Origin: DASZGI01 sp035938995
GTDB taxonomy: Bacteria; Actinomycetota; Actinomycetes; Streptomycetales; Catenulisporaceae
DNA length: 64,000 nt
Direction: 5' to 3'
NCBI RefSeq assembly: GCF_035938995.1
Contig: NZ_DASZGI010000281.1
Span: 15,560-79,559, forward strand
The notes beneath the pieces were generated by a model. That model was given only the letters and a program-made list of their open reading frames with translations, did not search any database and was not told the origin of the DNA. How positions within the stretch are numbered: the stretch's first letter is position 1; each line of letters opens with the position of its first letter. Shown here one piece after another: positions 49,339 to 57,145 of the stretch. The position numbers were made by a program, and so were the translations under genes.

Positions 49339-51741
49339 ATGGGGATCTCCAGGAGAACTCTGCTGCGCTCCACCGCGGCGGTGGCCGCGACTAGCGGCTT
49401 TGCCGCCCAGGCCGTCCGTCAGGCGTCCCCGGCCTCGGCGGCCAGCGGGCCCGGCGACGTGGTCGGCAAGATCACCGTCGGGTACCAGGGCTGGTTCGCC
49501 TGCATCGGTGACGGCGCCCCGATCAACGGCTGGTGGCACTGGAGCAACAACTGGTCCCAGCCGCCGTCGCCGAGCAACAACAACGTCAAAGCGTGGCCCG
49601 ACATGGGCGATTACCCGAACAAGTACCAGACCGCGTACGCGAACCTCAACAACGGCCAGCCGGCGACGTTGTTCTCTTCGTACGACCAGTCCACCGTCAA
49701 CGCGCACTTCATGTCGATGCAGCAGAACAACCTCGACACGGCGGCGCTGCAGCGCTTCAACCCCAATACCGCCGAGGGCCCGACGCGCGACGCGGTGGCC
49801 CAGAGGGTCCGCACCGCAGCTGAGACGTACGGCCGCAAGTTCTACATCATGTACGACGCCACCGGCTGGACGAACATGTCGACGGAGATGCCGGCGGACT
49901 GGACCAATAAGATGTCCGCGCACACCGCGTCGCCGGCGTACGCGAGGCAGAACGGCAAGCCGGTCGTCGGGATCTGGGGCTTCGGCTTCAACGACGCCAA
50001 CCACCCCTGGGACCCTGCGACCTGCCTCAGCGTCATCCAGTGGTTCCAGAGCCAGGGCTGCTACGTGATGGGCGGCGTCCCGCGCGAGTGGCGCACCGGC
50101 ACCGGCGGTTCGCGCTCCGGCTTCCTCGGCACGTACCACGCGTTCAACATGATCTCCCCGTGGATGGTCGGCGCGATCGGCACCATCGCGGACGTCAACA
50201 ACGTCTACACCCAGTACACGGTGGGAGACGTGGCGGACTGCAACTCCAATGGGATCGACTACCAACCGTGTGTTCTGCCGGGCGACCTGTCGGGGCGCCA
50301 GCGCGTGCACGGCGACTTCATGTGGGCCCAGTTCTACAACATGGTGCGCGCCGGGGCGCAGGGCATCTACATCTCCATGTTCGACGAGTACGGCGAGGGC
50401 AACCAGATTGCCAAGACCGCGGCGACCCAGGCCGCCGTGCCGTCCAACTCCGGCCTGCTCTCGCTCGACGAGGACGGCACCGCCTGCTCCGCCGACTACT
50501 ACCTGCGCCTGACCGGCGACGGCGGCAAGATGCTGAAGGGCCAGATCGCCCTGACCTCGACCCGCCCCACGCCCCCGGTCGTCGGCGGCGACACGACGCC
50601 GCCCACCGCGCCGGGCAATCTGCAGGTGACCGGGAACACGGACACGACCGTCTCGCTGTCGTGGAGCGCGTCCACGGACAACGTCGGCGTCGCCGGGTAC
50701 AACGTGCAGCGGGTCAACGGCAGCACCAGCACCGTGCTCGGCTCGACGACCGCCACCAGCTTCACCGTGTCCGGGCTTACGGCCTCGACAAGCTACACGT
50801 TCGACGTCACCGCCTACGATGCGGCCGGGAACGTCTCGCAGGCGTCCAACACGGTGACCGTGACGACGAGCGCGCCCTCCGGCAACACGGATCTCGCACT
50901 GCATCAGCCGACGTCCGCCAGCGGAACCCAGTCCGGGTATCCGTCGTCGAATGCCGTGGACGGCGACCAGAACACGTACTGGGAGAGTACGAACAACGCG
51001 TTCCCGCAGTGGTTCCAGGTCGACCTCGGCTCGTCAAAGGCCATCGGCTCGCTCACGATGACGCTGCCCGCGTCGTGGGGCGCGCGCACGCAGACCATCA
51101 CCATTCAGGGCAGCGCCGACGGATCGAACTACACGACGATCGTCGGGTCGGCCGGCTATACCTTCAACCCGAACACCGGCAACAGCGTCAGCGTGACGCT
51201 TCCGAGCACGACGACGCGTTACATCAAGCTCACGTTCACGGCCAACACCGGCTGGCCCGCAGGGCAACTGTCGGGACTCTCGATCTACGCAGCGTCCGGG
51301 TCCACGCCGCCGCCCCCGCCGCCGTCGAACCTCGCGCTCAACCAGCCGGCGAGCGCGAGCGGCTCCACGCAGAACTACGCTCCGGGCAACGCGGTCGACG
51401 GCAACACCAGCACGTACTGGGAGAGCACGGACAACGCGTTCCCGCAGTGGTGGCAGGTAGACCTGGGTTCGGCGCAGAGCTTCTCCCGGCTGGTGCTGGA
51501 CCTGCCGCCGTCGAGCGCCTGGGGCGCGCGGACGCAGACGCTCTCGGTGCTCGGCAGCAACGACGGGTCCTCATTCTCCACGATCGTCGGGTCGGCCGGG
51601 CACACATTCGATCCGACCAGCGGGAACACGGTGACGATCACGTTCGCGGCGGTCTCGTGGCGGTACCTGCGGTTGAACTTCACGGGCAACACGGGGTGGC
51701 CGGCCGGGCAACTGTCCGAGGTCCAGGTCTACGCGAGCTGA
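49339..51741 (+). CDS. Secreted GH71/99-like glycoside hydrolase with FN3 and two discoidin (F5/8C, CBM32-like) domains
   Basis: An 800-residue Tat-exported protein (SRRTLLRSTAAV signal, cleavage near ASA). Residues ~40-405 form the catalytic-like domain: VGYQGWFACIGDGAPINGWW, then FYIMYDATGW, GIWGFGFND, IGGVPREW-like and YISMFDEYGEG, the pattern of GH71/GH99-like actinobacterial proteins. Then an FN3 domain (~420-515, TPPTAPGNLQVTG) and two F5/8 type C modules (~520-655 and ~665-800), each with VDGnxxTYWEST and WxVDLG. It probably works on alpha-mannan or alpha-glucan-type polymers; specificity is inference. Confidence 0.9.
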   Translation: MGISRRTLLRSTAAVAATSGFAAQAVRQASPASAASGPGDVVGKITVGYQGWFACIGDGAPINGWWHWSNNWSQPPSPSNNNVKAWPDMGDYPNKYQTAYANLNNGQPATLFSSYDQSTVNAHFMSMQQNNLDTAALQRFNPNTAEGPTRDAVAQRVRTAAETYGRKFYIMYDATGWTNMSTEMPADWTNKMSAHTASPAYARQNGKPVVGIWGFGFNDANHPWDPATCLSVIQWFQSQGCYVMGGVPREWRTGTGGSRSGFLGTYHAFNMISPWMVGAIGTIADVNNVYTQYTVGDVADCNSNGIDYQPCVLPGDLSGRQRVHGDFMWAQFYNMVRAGAQGIYISMFDEYGEGNQIAKTAATQAAVPSNSGLLSLDEDGTACSADYYLRLTGDGGKMLKGQIALTSTRPTPPVVGGDTTPPTAPGNLQVTGNTDTTVSLSWSASTDNVGVAGYNVQRVNGSTSTVLGSTTATSFTVSGLTASTSYTFDVTAYDAAGNVSQASNTVTVTTSAPSGNTDLALHQPTSASGTQSGYPSSNAVDGDQNTYWESTNNAFPQWFQVDLGSSKAIGSLTMTLPASWGARTQTITIQGSADGSNYTTIVGSAGYTFNPNTGNSVSVTLPSTTTRYIKLTFTANTGWPAGQLSGLSIYAASGSTPPPPPPSNLALNQPASASGSTQNYAPGNAVDGNTSTYWESTDNAFPQWWQVDLGSAQSFSRLVLDLPPSSAWGARTQTLSVLGSNDGSSFSTIVGSAGHTFDPTSGNTVTITFAAVSWRYLRLNFTGNTGWPAGQLSEVQVYAS

Positions 51742-51789
51742 TCGCCGAATCTAGGCTGGCGCATAGGCGCTGGACTACTGAGCACGGTA

Positions 51790-51815
51790 TGGGCCGGCGA
51801 TGGTTTGCCGGCCCA
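51790..51815. terminator. Hairpin terminator after the GH71/99-like gene
   Basis: TGGGCCGGC (51790-51798) pairs with GCCGGCCCA (51807-51815), 9 perfect bp, 8-nt loop. Confidence 0.75.
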
Positions 51816-51852
51816 ATGATTTGAACGTTCATGTGAGCTGCCGTGGTTACAA

Positions 51853-51865
51853 GTGCACGTTGCAC
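51853..51865. promoter_or_regulatory. Palindrome upstream of the PucR regulator
   Basis: GTGCA-cgt-TGCAC is a perfect inverted repeat 210 bp before the PucR start, partly repeated directly (TGCACGT twice). It may be an autoregulatory site. Confidence 0.35.
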
Positions 51866-52005
51866 GTGTGACGCTTGAACACGGGCTTCGTGACAATCCA
51901 CCGTGTACGGAGGGGAAGGCTGTGGCTCGCCACATCGACAGCCGGGTGCGCCGACGATCACGATGTAGTCAGCGCTTCGGCGCAGAGTGAGGAAGGACAG
52001 CGGAG

Positions 52006-52080
52006 ATGGCGGACGAGCCAACCAGTACCGACGCCGTCGGCGCGCCGCGACGGGATTCGTCGCACGGGACGCCGGCGTGA
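52006..52080 (+). CDS. Possible 24-codon leader ORF before PucR
   Basis: ATG at 52006 follows GGAG closely (AAGGACAGCGGAG) and opens MADEPTSTDAVGAPRRDSSH plus four residues, with a stop overlapping the GTG at 52077 (GTGA). It may couple translation of the regulator. An alternative is that PucR starts at the GTG at 51987 and this frame is chance. Confidence 0.3.
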   Translation: MADEPTSTDAVGAPRRDSSHGTPA

Positions 52081-53309
52081 CGGCCGACGAATCCATGGAC
52101 GGTCTCGCGAAGCTCGTCGCCGGCCTGCTCGAGCGGACCGACGAACTCGCCAACGCGATGGCCGAGCGCATCCGCGCGGCGGCCAGCGACCACGGGGGCG
52201 ACTGCGTCCCGCTGGACGACCTGCGCGAATCCTGCCGCGCCGAACTGCGCAACATCCTTCGATCCCTCGCCGGACAGGCTCCGCTCGACGCTGAGATGTG
52301 CATCGACACCGGGCGCCGGCGGGCGCGGCAGAACGTGCCGGAGGCCACCCTGCTCGCCGGGTACCGCGTCGGCATCCGGTTCGTATGGGAGTTGCTGATC
52401 ACCGAAGCCGTGGCCACCGGCCTGGTCTCCCCGGAGGGCCTGGTCACGGCCGCGTCCTCGATCTGGGTGATCCAGGACGCGATGATCGAGTCCACGATCG
52501 CCGGCCACCGCGAAGCCACCACCGAGCGGCTGCGGACCACGGAGCAGGAGCGCTCCGCGCTGGTGGAAGCCCTGCTGACCAATCGGGGCCTGGACGCCGG
52601 AACGCTGCTCGCGACGGCCGACGTGCTGCGCATGCCGCGGTACGGGCAGTTCGTGGTGGTCGCGGCCGAGGTGCCGTCGGTCGGCCGCCATCCGCTCGCC
52701 CGCACCGAGCAGGCGCTGCGCCGGACCAACATCCACTCGGTCTGGCACCTGCGCCCGGACACGTACGTCGGCATCGTCCAGCTCACCGCGTCCAAGCAGT
52801 TCGGCCAGCTCGTCGAGGTACTCGAGGGCGAGGCGGCCGGCCGGATCGGCGTCAGCCCCGCCTACGACGACCTGTACCACACCGGCTCGAACCTGTGGTT
52901 CGCGAAGATCGCCATGCAGAGCGGGCGTGCGGGCGGCTGCCCCGTGACGGTGTTCGACGACTGCCTGGTGGCGGTCGCCGCAGCGGCCGCCCCCGAGATC
53001 ACCCAGCGCCTGGCCCGCAACGTCTTCGGCCGGCTCGACGCGCTGCCCCGGGCGGAGCGGGACGTCCTGCTCGACACCCTGGAGACCTGGATGGCCTGCG
53101 GCGGCTCCACCGAGGAGACCGCCCGGCGGATGTACTGCCACCCGAACACCGTGCGCCTGCGCTTCCGCCGGATCAGCGAGCACACCGGACGTTCGACCTC
53201 TGAGCCGCAGGGGGTCGCGGAGCTCTGCTTCGCCCTGCACGCACTCCGGCAGAACCCGGAAGCAGCGGCCGACGCAGACCACGCGGAGACAGCGGCCCGC
53301 GGGGAGTAA
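52077..53309 (+). CDS. PucR family transcriptional regulator
   Basis: About 410 residues: an N-terminal helical RsbR-like sensor part (LLERTDELANAMAERIR, then PEATLLAGYRVGIRFVWELL), a GGDEF-like middle region (RYGQFVVVAAEVPSVGRHPL; RIGVSPAYDDL) and the PucR C-terminal HTH_30 domain (TWMACGGSTEETARRMYCHP followed by NTVRLRFRRI). Members control nitrogen, purine or secondary metabolism genes. The GTG at 52077 is preferred because of the overlap with the short upstream frame; 51987 is an alternative. No clear target operon is adjacent. Confidence 0.87.
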   Translation: MTADESMDGLAKLVAGLLERTDELANAMAERIRAAASDHGGDCVPLDDLRESCRAELRNILRSLAGQAPLDAEMCIDTGRRRARQNVPEATLLAGYRVGIRFVWELLITEAVATGLVSPEGLVTAASSIWVIQDAMIESTIAGHREATTERLRTTEQERSALVEALLTNRGLDAGTLLATADVLRMPRYGQFVVVAAEVPSVGRHPLARTEQALRRTNIHSVWHLRPDTYVGIVQLTASKQFGQLVEVLEGEAAGRIGVSPAYDDLYHTGSNLWFAKIAMQSGRAGGCPVTVFDDCLVAVAAAAAPEITQRLARNVFGRLDALPRAERDVLLDTLETWMACGGSTEETARRMYCHPNTVRLRFRRISEHTGRSTSEPQGVAELCFALHALRQNPEAAADADHAETAARGE

Positions 53310-53384
53310 CGGAGCAACGCAGCCCCAACCTCGTAAAACAGACCTCGATCTAGCAGTACCTCATTAGGAAAGGCGTGCCCGTAA

Positions 53385-53947
53385 ATGGCTGAGCTGTTCT
53401 ATGACGACGACGCGGATCTGTCGGTGATCCAGGGCCGGAAGGTCGCGATCTTCGGGTACGGCAGCCAGAGGCACGCCCATGCGCTGTCGTTACGCGACTC
53501 CGGCGTTGACGTGCGCGTCGGGCTGAAGGAGGGCTCGGCGTCGCGGGCCAAGGCCGAAGAGCAGGGCCTGCGCGTGCTCACCCCGGACAAGGCGGCCGCC
53601 GAGGCTGACGTCGTCATGATGCTGATACCGGACCCGATCCAGTCCGACGTCTACCGGGAGGCGGTGGAGCCGAACTTCAAGCCCGGCGACGCCCTCTTCT
53701 TTCGGAGACCGCGGAGTGGGGCGACTACGTCACCGGGCCGCGCATCATCGACGACGCGGTCAAGGAGGAGATGAAGGACGTGCTCGCCGAGATCCGGGAC
53801 GGCTCCTTCGCCGCCGCCTGGATGGCCGAGTACCGGGCGGGCCTGCCGCGGTACCACGAGTATCAGAAGGCTGACCGCGAGCTGCTGCTGGAGACCACCG
53901 GCGAGAAGCTTCGCAAGCTGATGAGCTGGGTGGACAAGGACCGCTGA
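53385..53947 (+). pseudogene. ilvC: Ketol-acid reductoisomerase (IlvC) with internal deletion
   Basis: Normal KARI is ~335 residues. Here a correct N-terminus (MAELFYDDDADLSVIQGRKV, GYGSQRHAHALSLRDSG NADPH site, to KPGDALFF, ~106 residues) is joined near 53700 to the last ~80 residues (SETAEWGDYVTGPRIIDDAV ... ELLLETTGEKLRKLMSW) in another frame. The ~150 middle residues, with most catalytic acids, are gone. A true IlvC must exist elsewhere because the branched-chain pathway needs it; this would be a decayed paralogue. Confidence 0.85.
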
Positions 53948-53991
53948 CGCGGGCCGGACCTCCGGCCGAAGAACCCTGATTTAACGCGCGT

Positions 53992-54026
53992 ACCGGCCCG
54001 GCGGGCGATCCGCCCGCCGCACCGGT
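53992..54026. terminator. Hairpin after the ilvC pseudogene
   Basis: Inner stem CGGCGGGCG/CGCCCGCCG (53999-54019, loop ATC) with an outer ACCGG/CCGGT pair. Confidence 0.7.
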
Positions 54027-54098
54027 CCGTGTGATGCCGCCTGCCCGCCAGCCGGACGGGCTTACGAGCTGGAAAGAACGAGAGAGCGCGAGACCGCC

Positions 54099-55694
54099 AT
54101 GCCCAACAGCCCCAGCACCCGGAACGACCGGCGCTGGACCCTCGTCATCGTGTGTACGGCCACTTTCATGCTGCTGCTGGACCTCACCGTGGTCTTCGTG
54201 GCGCTCAGCCGGATCCAGGTGGACTTCCACTCCGACCTCGGTTCGCTGCAGTGGGTCGTCGACGCCTACACGCTCCCGCTCGCCGGACTCCTGCTCACCG
54301 CGGGCACGCTGGGCGACCGCATCGGCCGACGTCGCGTCTTCCTGGCCGGGATGGCGCTGTTCACCGCGGGCTCGCTCGGTTGCGCGCTGGCCTGGTCGTC
54401 CCTCGCCCTCGACATGACGCGGGCCGTGCAGGGGGTGGGCGGCGCCCTGCTGTTCGGCGTGGCGCTGCCGCTGCTCGGCGAGGCATTCCTGCAGCCACGC
54501 GAGCGAGCCGCCGCGATCGGCGCGTTCGGCGCCACGATGGCCGCGGCCACCGCGGTGGGCCCGCTCGTCGGCGGCTATCTCGTCGAAGGCCCGGGCTGGC
54601 GCTGGATCTTCCTGGTCAACGTGCCGATCGGAGTGGCGACCCTCATCGCGGGCCGGCTGCGCATTCGCGAATCCCGCGCGGCCACCGCGCGCGGAATCGA
54701 CGTACCGGGGGCCGTCCTGCTCATCGCGGGCTTGTTCGCGCTGCTGCTCGCGATCATCCGGGGCAACGACGAGGGCTGGGGATCGGCGCCGATCCTCGCG
54801 CTCTTCGCGGGTTCCGCGGTCCTCTTGACGGCGCTGTTCGTCTGGGAGGCGCGGGCGGCCGAGCCCATGCTCGATCTGCGGCTGTTCGCCCGGCCGTATT
54901 TCCTGGGCGTGGCCGTCGCGGTGTTCGCCATGTTCGGGACGCTCGTCGCGGCCGCCAACTATCTGGCCCTCTATGTAGCCAACACGCTCGGCTTCAGTCC
55001 CTCGGCCACGGGTCTGCGCTTCCTGCCGCTCACGATCGCCGCCTTCGTCACCGCGCCGGTGGTCGCCGGCCTGGCCGAGCGCGTTCCGCCGCGGTGGACC
55101 ATCGGCGGCAGCCTCGGCCTGGCCGCGGTCGGGCTGTGGATGATGGCCCACCTCGACGGCGACTCCCGGTGGACCGCGCTGCTCGCCGGCTTCGTCGTCG
55201 CCGGGATCGGCCTGGGCGCGGGCGCCGCCGCGACGTCGAACGCGACCCTGTCGCTGGTGGAGCCCTCCCGCGCGGGCATGGCGACCGGGACCGTGAACAC
55301 GATGCGCCAGACCGGCCTCGCCGCCGGCGTCGCCGTGCTCGGCGCCGTCTTCCAGCGGCGCGTCGGCGACTCGATGAACGACCAGCTCGCCGCGACCGTC
55401 CTGCCGCACGACGTCATCAACGCTCTGTCGAAGGCGGTCGGGTCGGGCGCGGGAGTCCACCCCGCGGCCGCCCTCCCCGGCGTAGCGCGACAGCGTGTCG
55501 CCGAAGCGGCGCGAGCGGCCACCTCCGCCGGCCTCGACGACATCCTGCGCATCGGAGCCATCGCCGCGGGCGCATGCGCCGTCATCGCGCTCATCACGAT
55601 TCGGCGGGAAGCGCCCGCGCAGCAAGTCAGCGAACTGCCTTCGCTGACCGCCTCGGCGGACACCGCCGCCCACCCACCCGCACATTCAACGTAA
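54099..55694 (+). CDS. MFS transporter, DHA2 (EmrB/QacA-like) drug efflux family
   Basis: A 531-residue protein with 14 predicted membrane spans. Motif region LDLTVVFVALSRIQVDF in TM1, GDRIGRRRVFLAGM (motif A) in loop 2-3 and AAATAVGPLVGGYLVEGPGW (motif C, antiporter) in TM5. It exports drugs or metabolites with proton exchange. ATG at 54099 fits the family N-terminus. No regulator is adjacent except the PucR gene 800 bp upstream. A 15-codon frame and the cupredoxin-like gene follow in the same direction. Confidence 0.92.
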   Translation: MPNSPSTRNDRRWTLVIVCTATFMLLLDLTVVFVALSRIQVDFHSDLGSLQWVVDAYTLPLAGLLLTAGTLGDRIGRRRVFLAGMALFTAGSLGCALAWSSLALDMTRAVQGVGGALLFGVALPLLGEAFLQPRERAAAIGAFGATMAAATAVGPLVGGYLVEGPGWRWIFLVNVPIGVATLIAGRLRIRESRAATARGIDVPGAVLLIAGLFALLLAIIRGNDEGWGSAPILALFAGSAVLLTALFVWEARAAEPMLDLRLFARPYFLGVAVAVFAMFGTLVAAANYLALYVANTLGFSPSATGLRFLPLTIAAFVTAPVVAGLAERVPPRWTIGGSLGLAAVGLWMMAHLDGDSRWTALLAGFVVAGIGLGAGAAATSNATLSLVEPSRAGMATGTVNTMRQTGLAAGVAVLGAVFQRRVGDSMNDQLAATVLPHDVINALSKAVGSGAGVHPAAALPGVARQRVAEAARAATSAGLDDILRIGAIAAGACAVIALITIRREAPAQQVSELPSLTASADTAAHPPAHST

Positions 55695-55705
55695 GGAGCC
55701 CACCC

Positions 55706-55753
55706 ATGAGGAGACACCCAGCCCAGTCAGGCCAAGCAGTCCCTTACTGCTGA
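55706..55753 (+). CDS. Possible 15-residue peptide ORF
   Basis: AAGGAG, then ATG at 55706 opening MRRHPAQSGQAVPYC and a stop at 55751-55753. It lies between the DHA2 pump and the secreted cupredoxin-like gene and has a better ribosome site than chance. It may be a leader peptide; nothing else supports it. Confidence 0.25.
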   Translation: MRRHPAQSGQAVPYC

Positions 55754-55777
55754 GCACTTTCGAGGGAGAAAGACCCA

Positions 55778-56737
55778 GTGAAGCACGCATCATCGACCAC
55801 TGCCGGCAAGCGGACGACCCACGCGAGAAGGACCGGGACGGCTGTCGGTCTGGCCGCCCTGCTCGCCGCCGCGTCGCTCGCGGGAGCCGCTCCGGCAGAT
55901 GCCAGTTCCCTTACTCATGCCCACACCGTGGACATCGTCGGCACGAACACGATGACCACAGACAGCTACCGAATCGACACCCATGGAACCGTTCCCGCCG
56001 GACTGGTCAAGATCCGGTTCAGAAACCTCGGCACGATGGACCACCAGGCGCAGCTGTTCCGCCTCAACGACGGCGTCAGCTGGACGAAGTTCCTCACCGA
56101 CCTGCACGGCCCCAACCCCTTCGTCGCGCTCTTCGGCGACTCGGCGGCGGCCGGCGGCGCGGCCGTCATCCACGCCGGCGGCGACCAGACAGTCTACGAG
56201 GCGGTGCAGGGCGGTACCTACGCGGTGATCTGCCTGGTCAGTGACAACGGTGTGCCGCACTTCGACCTGGGCATGATCGCCGAGCTGGCGGTCGCCGGAA
56301 GCGAGACGCCCCAGCAGTTGGCGGCGGTGCACCCCGAGGGCCATGTCGACGGCGTGATCACCGCCCACGACATGACCTACACGATGCCCTCGGTGATCCG
56401 CGACAACGGGCTCTACCGCTATCAGGACACGGACGCGATGGACGTCCATGAGCTCACCTTCGGCCGCCTGCTGCCCGGCAAGACCGCCGCCGACGCCAAG
56501 GCGTGGTTCGCGTCCTTCGCGGCTCCGGGCGGCCCGGTGGGGCCGCAGCCGTTCGTCTACGCCGGCGGTTTCGGCGGCGAAGTGCCCGGCGGCGGCGGAT
56601 GGGTGCGCGCAGACCTCAAGCCCGGCAACTACGTGGCGTTCTGCTTGGTTCCCGACGATACGACGGGCCTGCCGCACGCCGCGATGGGCATGGTCGTCGG
56701 CTTCACCGCCGTTCACGGCGACGGTGACGGCGACTGA
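55778..56737 (+). CDS. Secreted two-domain cupredoxin-like protein
   Basis: A 319-residue protein with a signal peptide (cleavage near ADASS, ~43). Two tandem halves each show a type-1-copper-like set: H89 (MDHQAQLF), C152, H161, M166 (VICLVSDNGVPHFDLGM), and H224 (VHELTF), C289, H300, M305 (FCLVPDDTTGLPHAAMGM). Both have Cys, then His, then x4-Met, and a His ~60 residues earlier. Electron transfer or copper binding at the cell surface is the inference. No family name is certain. A GGGAG site lies ~10 nt before the GTG start at 55778, which is 24 nt after the 15-codon frame; a strong terminator follows. Confidence 0.75.
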   Translation: MKHASSTTAGKRTTHARRTGTAVGLAALLAAASLAGAAPADASSLTHAHTVDIVGTNTMTTDSYRIDTHGTVPAGLVKIRFRNLGTMDHQAQLFRLNDGVSWTKFLTDLHGPNPFVALFGDSAAAGGAAVIHAGGDQTVYEAVQGGTYAVICLVSDNGVPHFDLGMIAELAVAGSETPQQLAAVHPEGHVDGVITAHDMTYTMPSVIRDNGLYRYQDTDAMDVHELTFGRLLPGKTAADAKAWFASFAAPGGPVGPQPFVYAGGFGGEVPGGGGWVRADLKPGNYVAFCLVPDDTTGLPHAAMGMVVGFTAVHGDGDGD

Positions 56738-56758
56738 CGGCCGACGACCAGGATGGGG

Positions 56759-56801
56759 AGCGGGAGCCCGGTTCAGCCGTGGCCTGAGCCGGGCTCCCGC
56801 T
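56759..56801. terminator. Hairpin terminator after the cupredoxin-like gene
   Basis: Arms 56759-56775 and 56785-56801 pair over 17 bp with one G-T pair; 9-nt loop. Confidence 0.88.
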
Positions 56802-56876
56802 GATTTCCCGCCGTTTCCCGCGGGGCGCACCGCTCAGGGGTGCGTCCCGCCTTGTTTCCCCCCGCCGACCTCGGAA

Positions 56877-56896
56877 ATTGGTCTAGACCCTTGACG
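56877..56896 (+). promoter_or_regulatory. DasR-like (dre) site with adjoining -35 box upstream of the chitin operon
   Basis: ATTGGTCTAGACCCTT (56877-56892) has the perfect core TTGGTCTAGACC of the dre consensus and differs only at the edges (13 of 16). TTGACG (56891-56896) adjoins it, as in Streptomyces chitinase promoters where the repeat sits at the -35. Downstream are a chitin-binding 3D-domain protein and a GH18 chitinase. Confidence 0.65.
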
Positions 56897-57145
56897 GTCC
56901 GCCGGTCGGCGCGCTTCACTGAGCCCGACCCCGTCGTGCGGATCAGGTGCGGTGCGCAGCAATGCGGCTCACCGTGAACCGTCCGACGCGGGACACAGGC
57001 CACGTAGACGCAGAGCACGTATACGCATCAGCCTCGCAACGCAGACGTCGCGGCGCCGGCGCCTTTCTTGACCATCCGATCCGCCGGATCGGACCGCCCC
57101 AGCGGCGGCTCCGACCGGCCCCGGACCGAAGAAGGCGCGAACAAC

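Noticed and set aside
48918..49373. Minus-strand frame in the gap before the GH71/99-like gene
   Set aside because: No homology, weak bias, overlaps a good plus-strand promoter and the signal peptide of the next gene.
53978..53991. The 14-mer TGATTTAACGCGCG shared with 562-575
   Set aside because: Exact 14-mers are expected by chance several times in 64 kb, and the second copy is not linked to a promoter.
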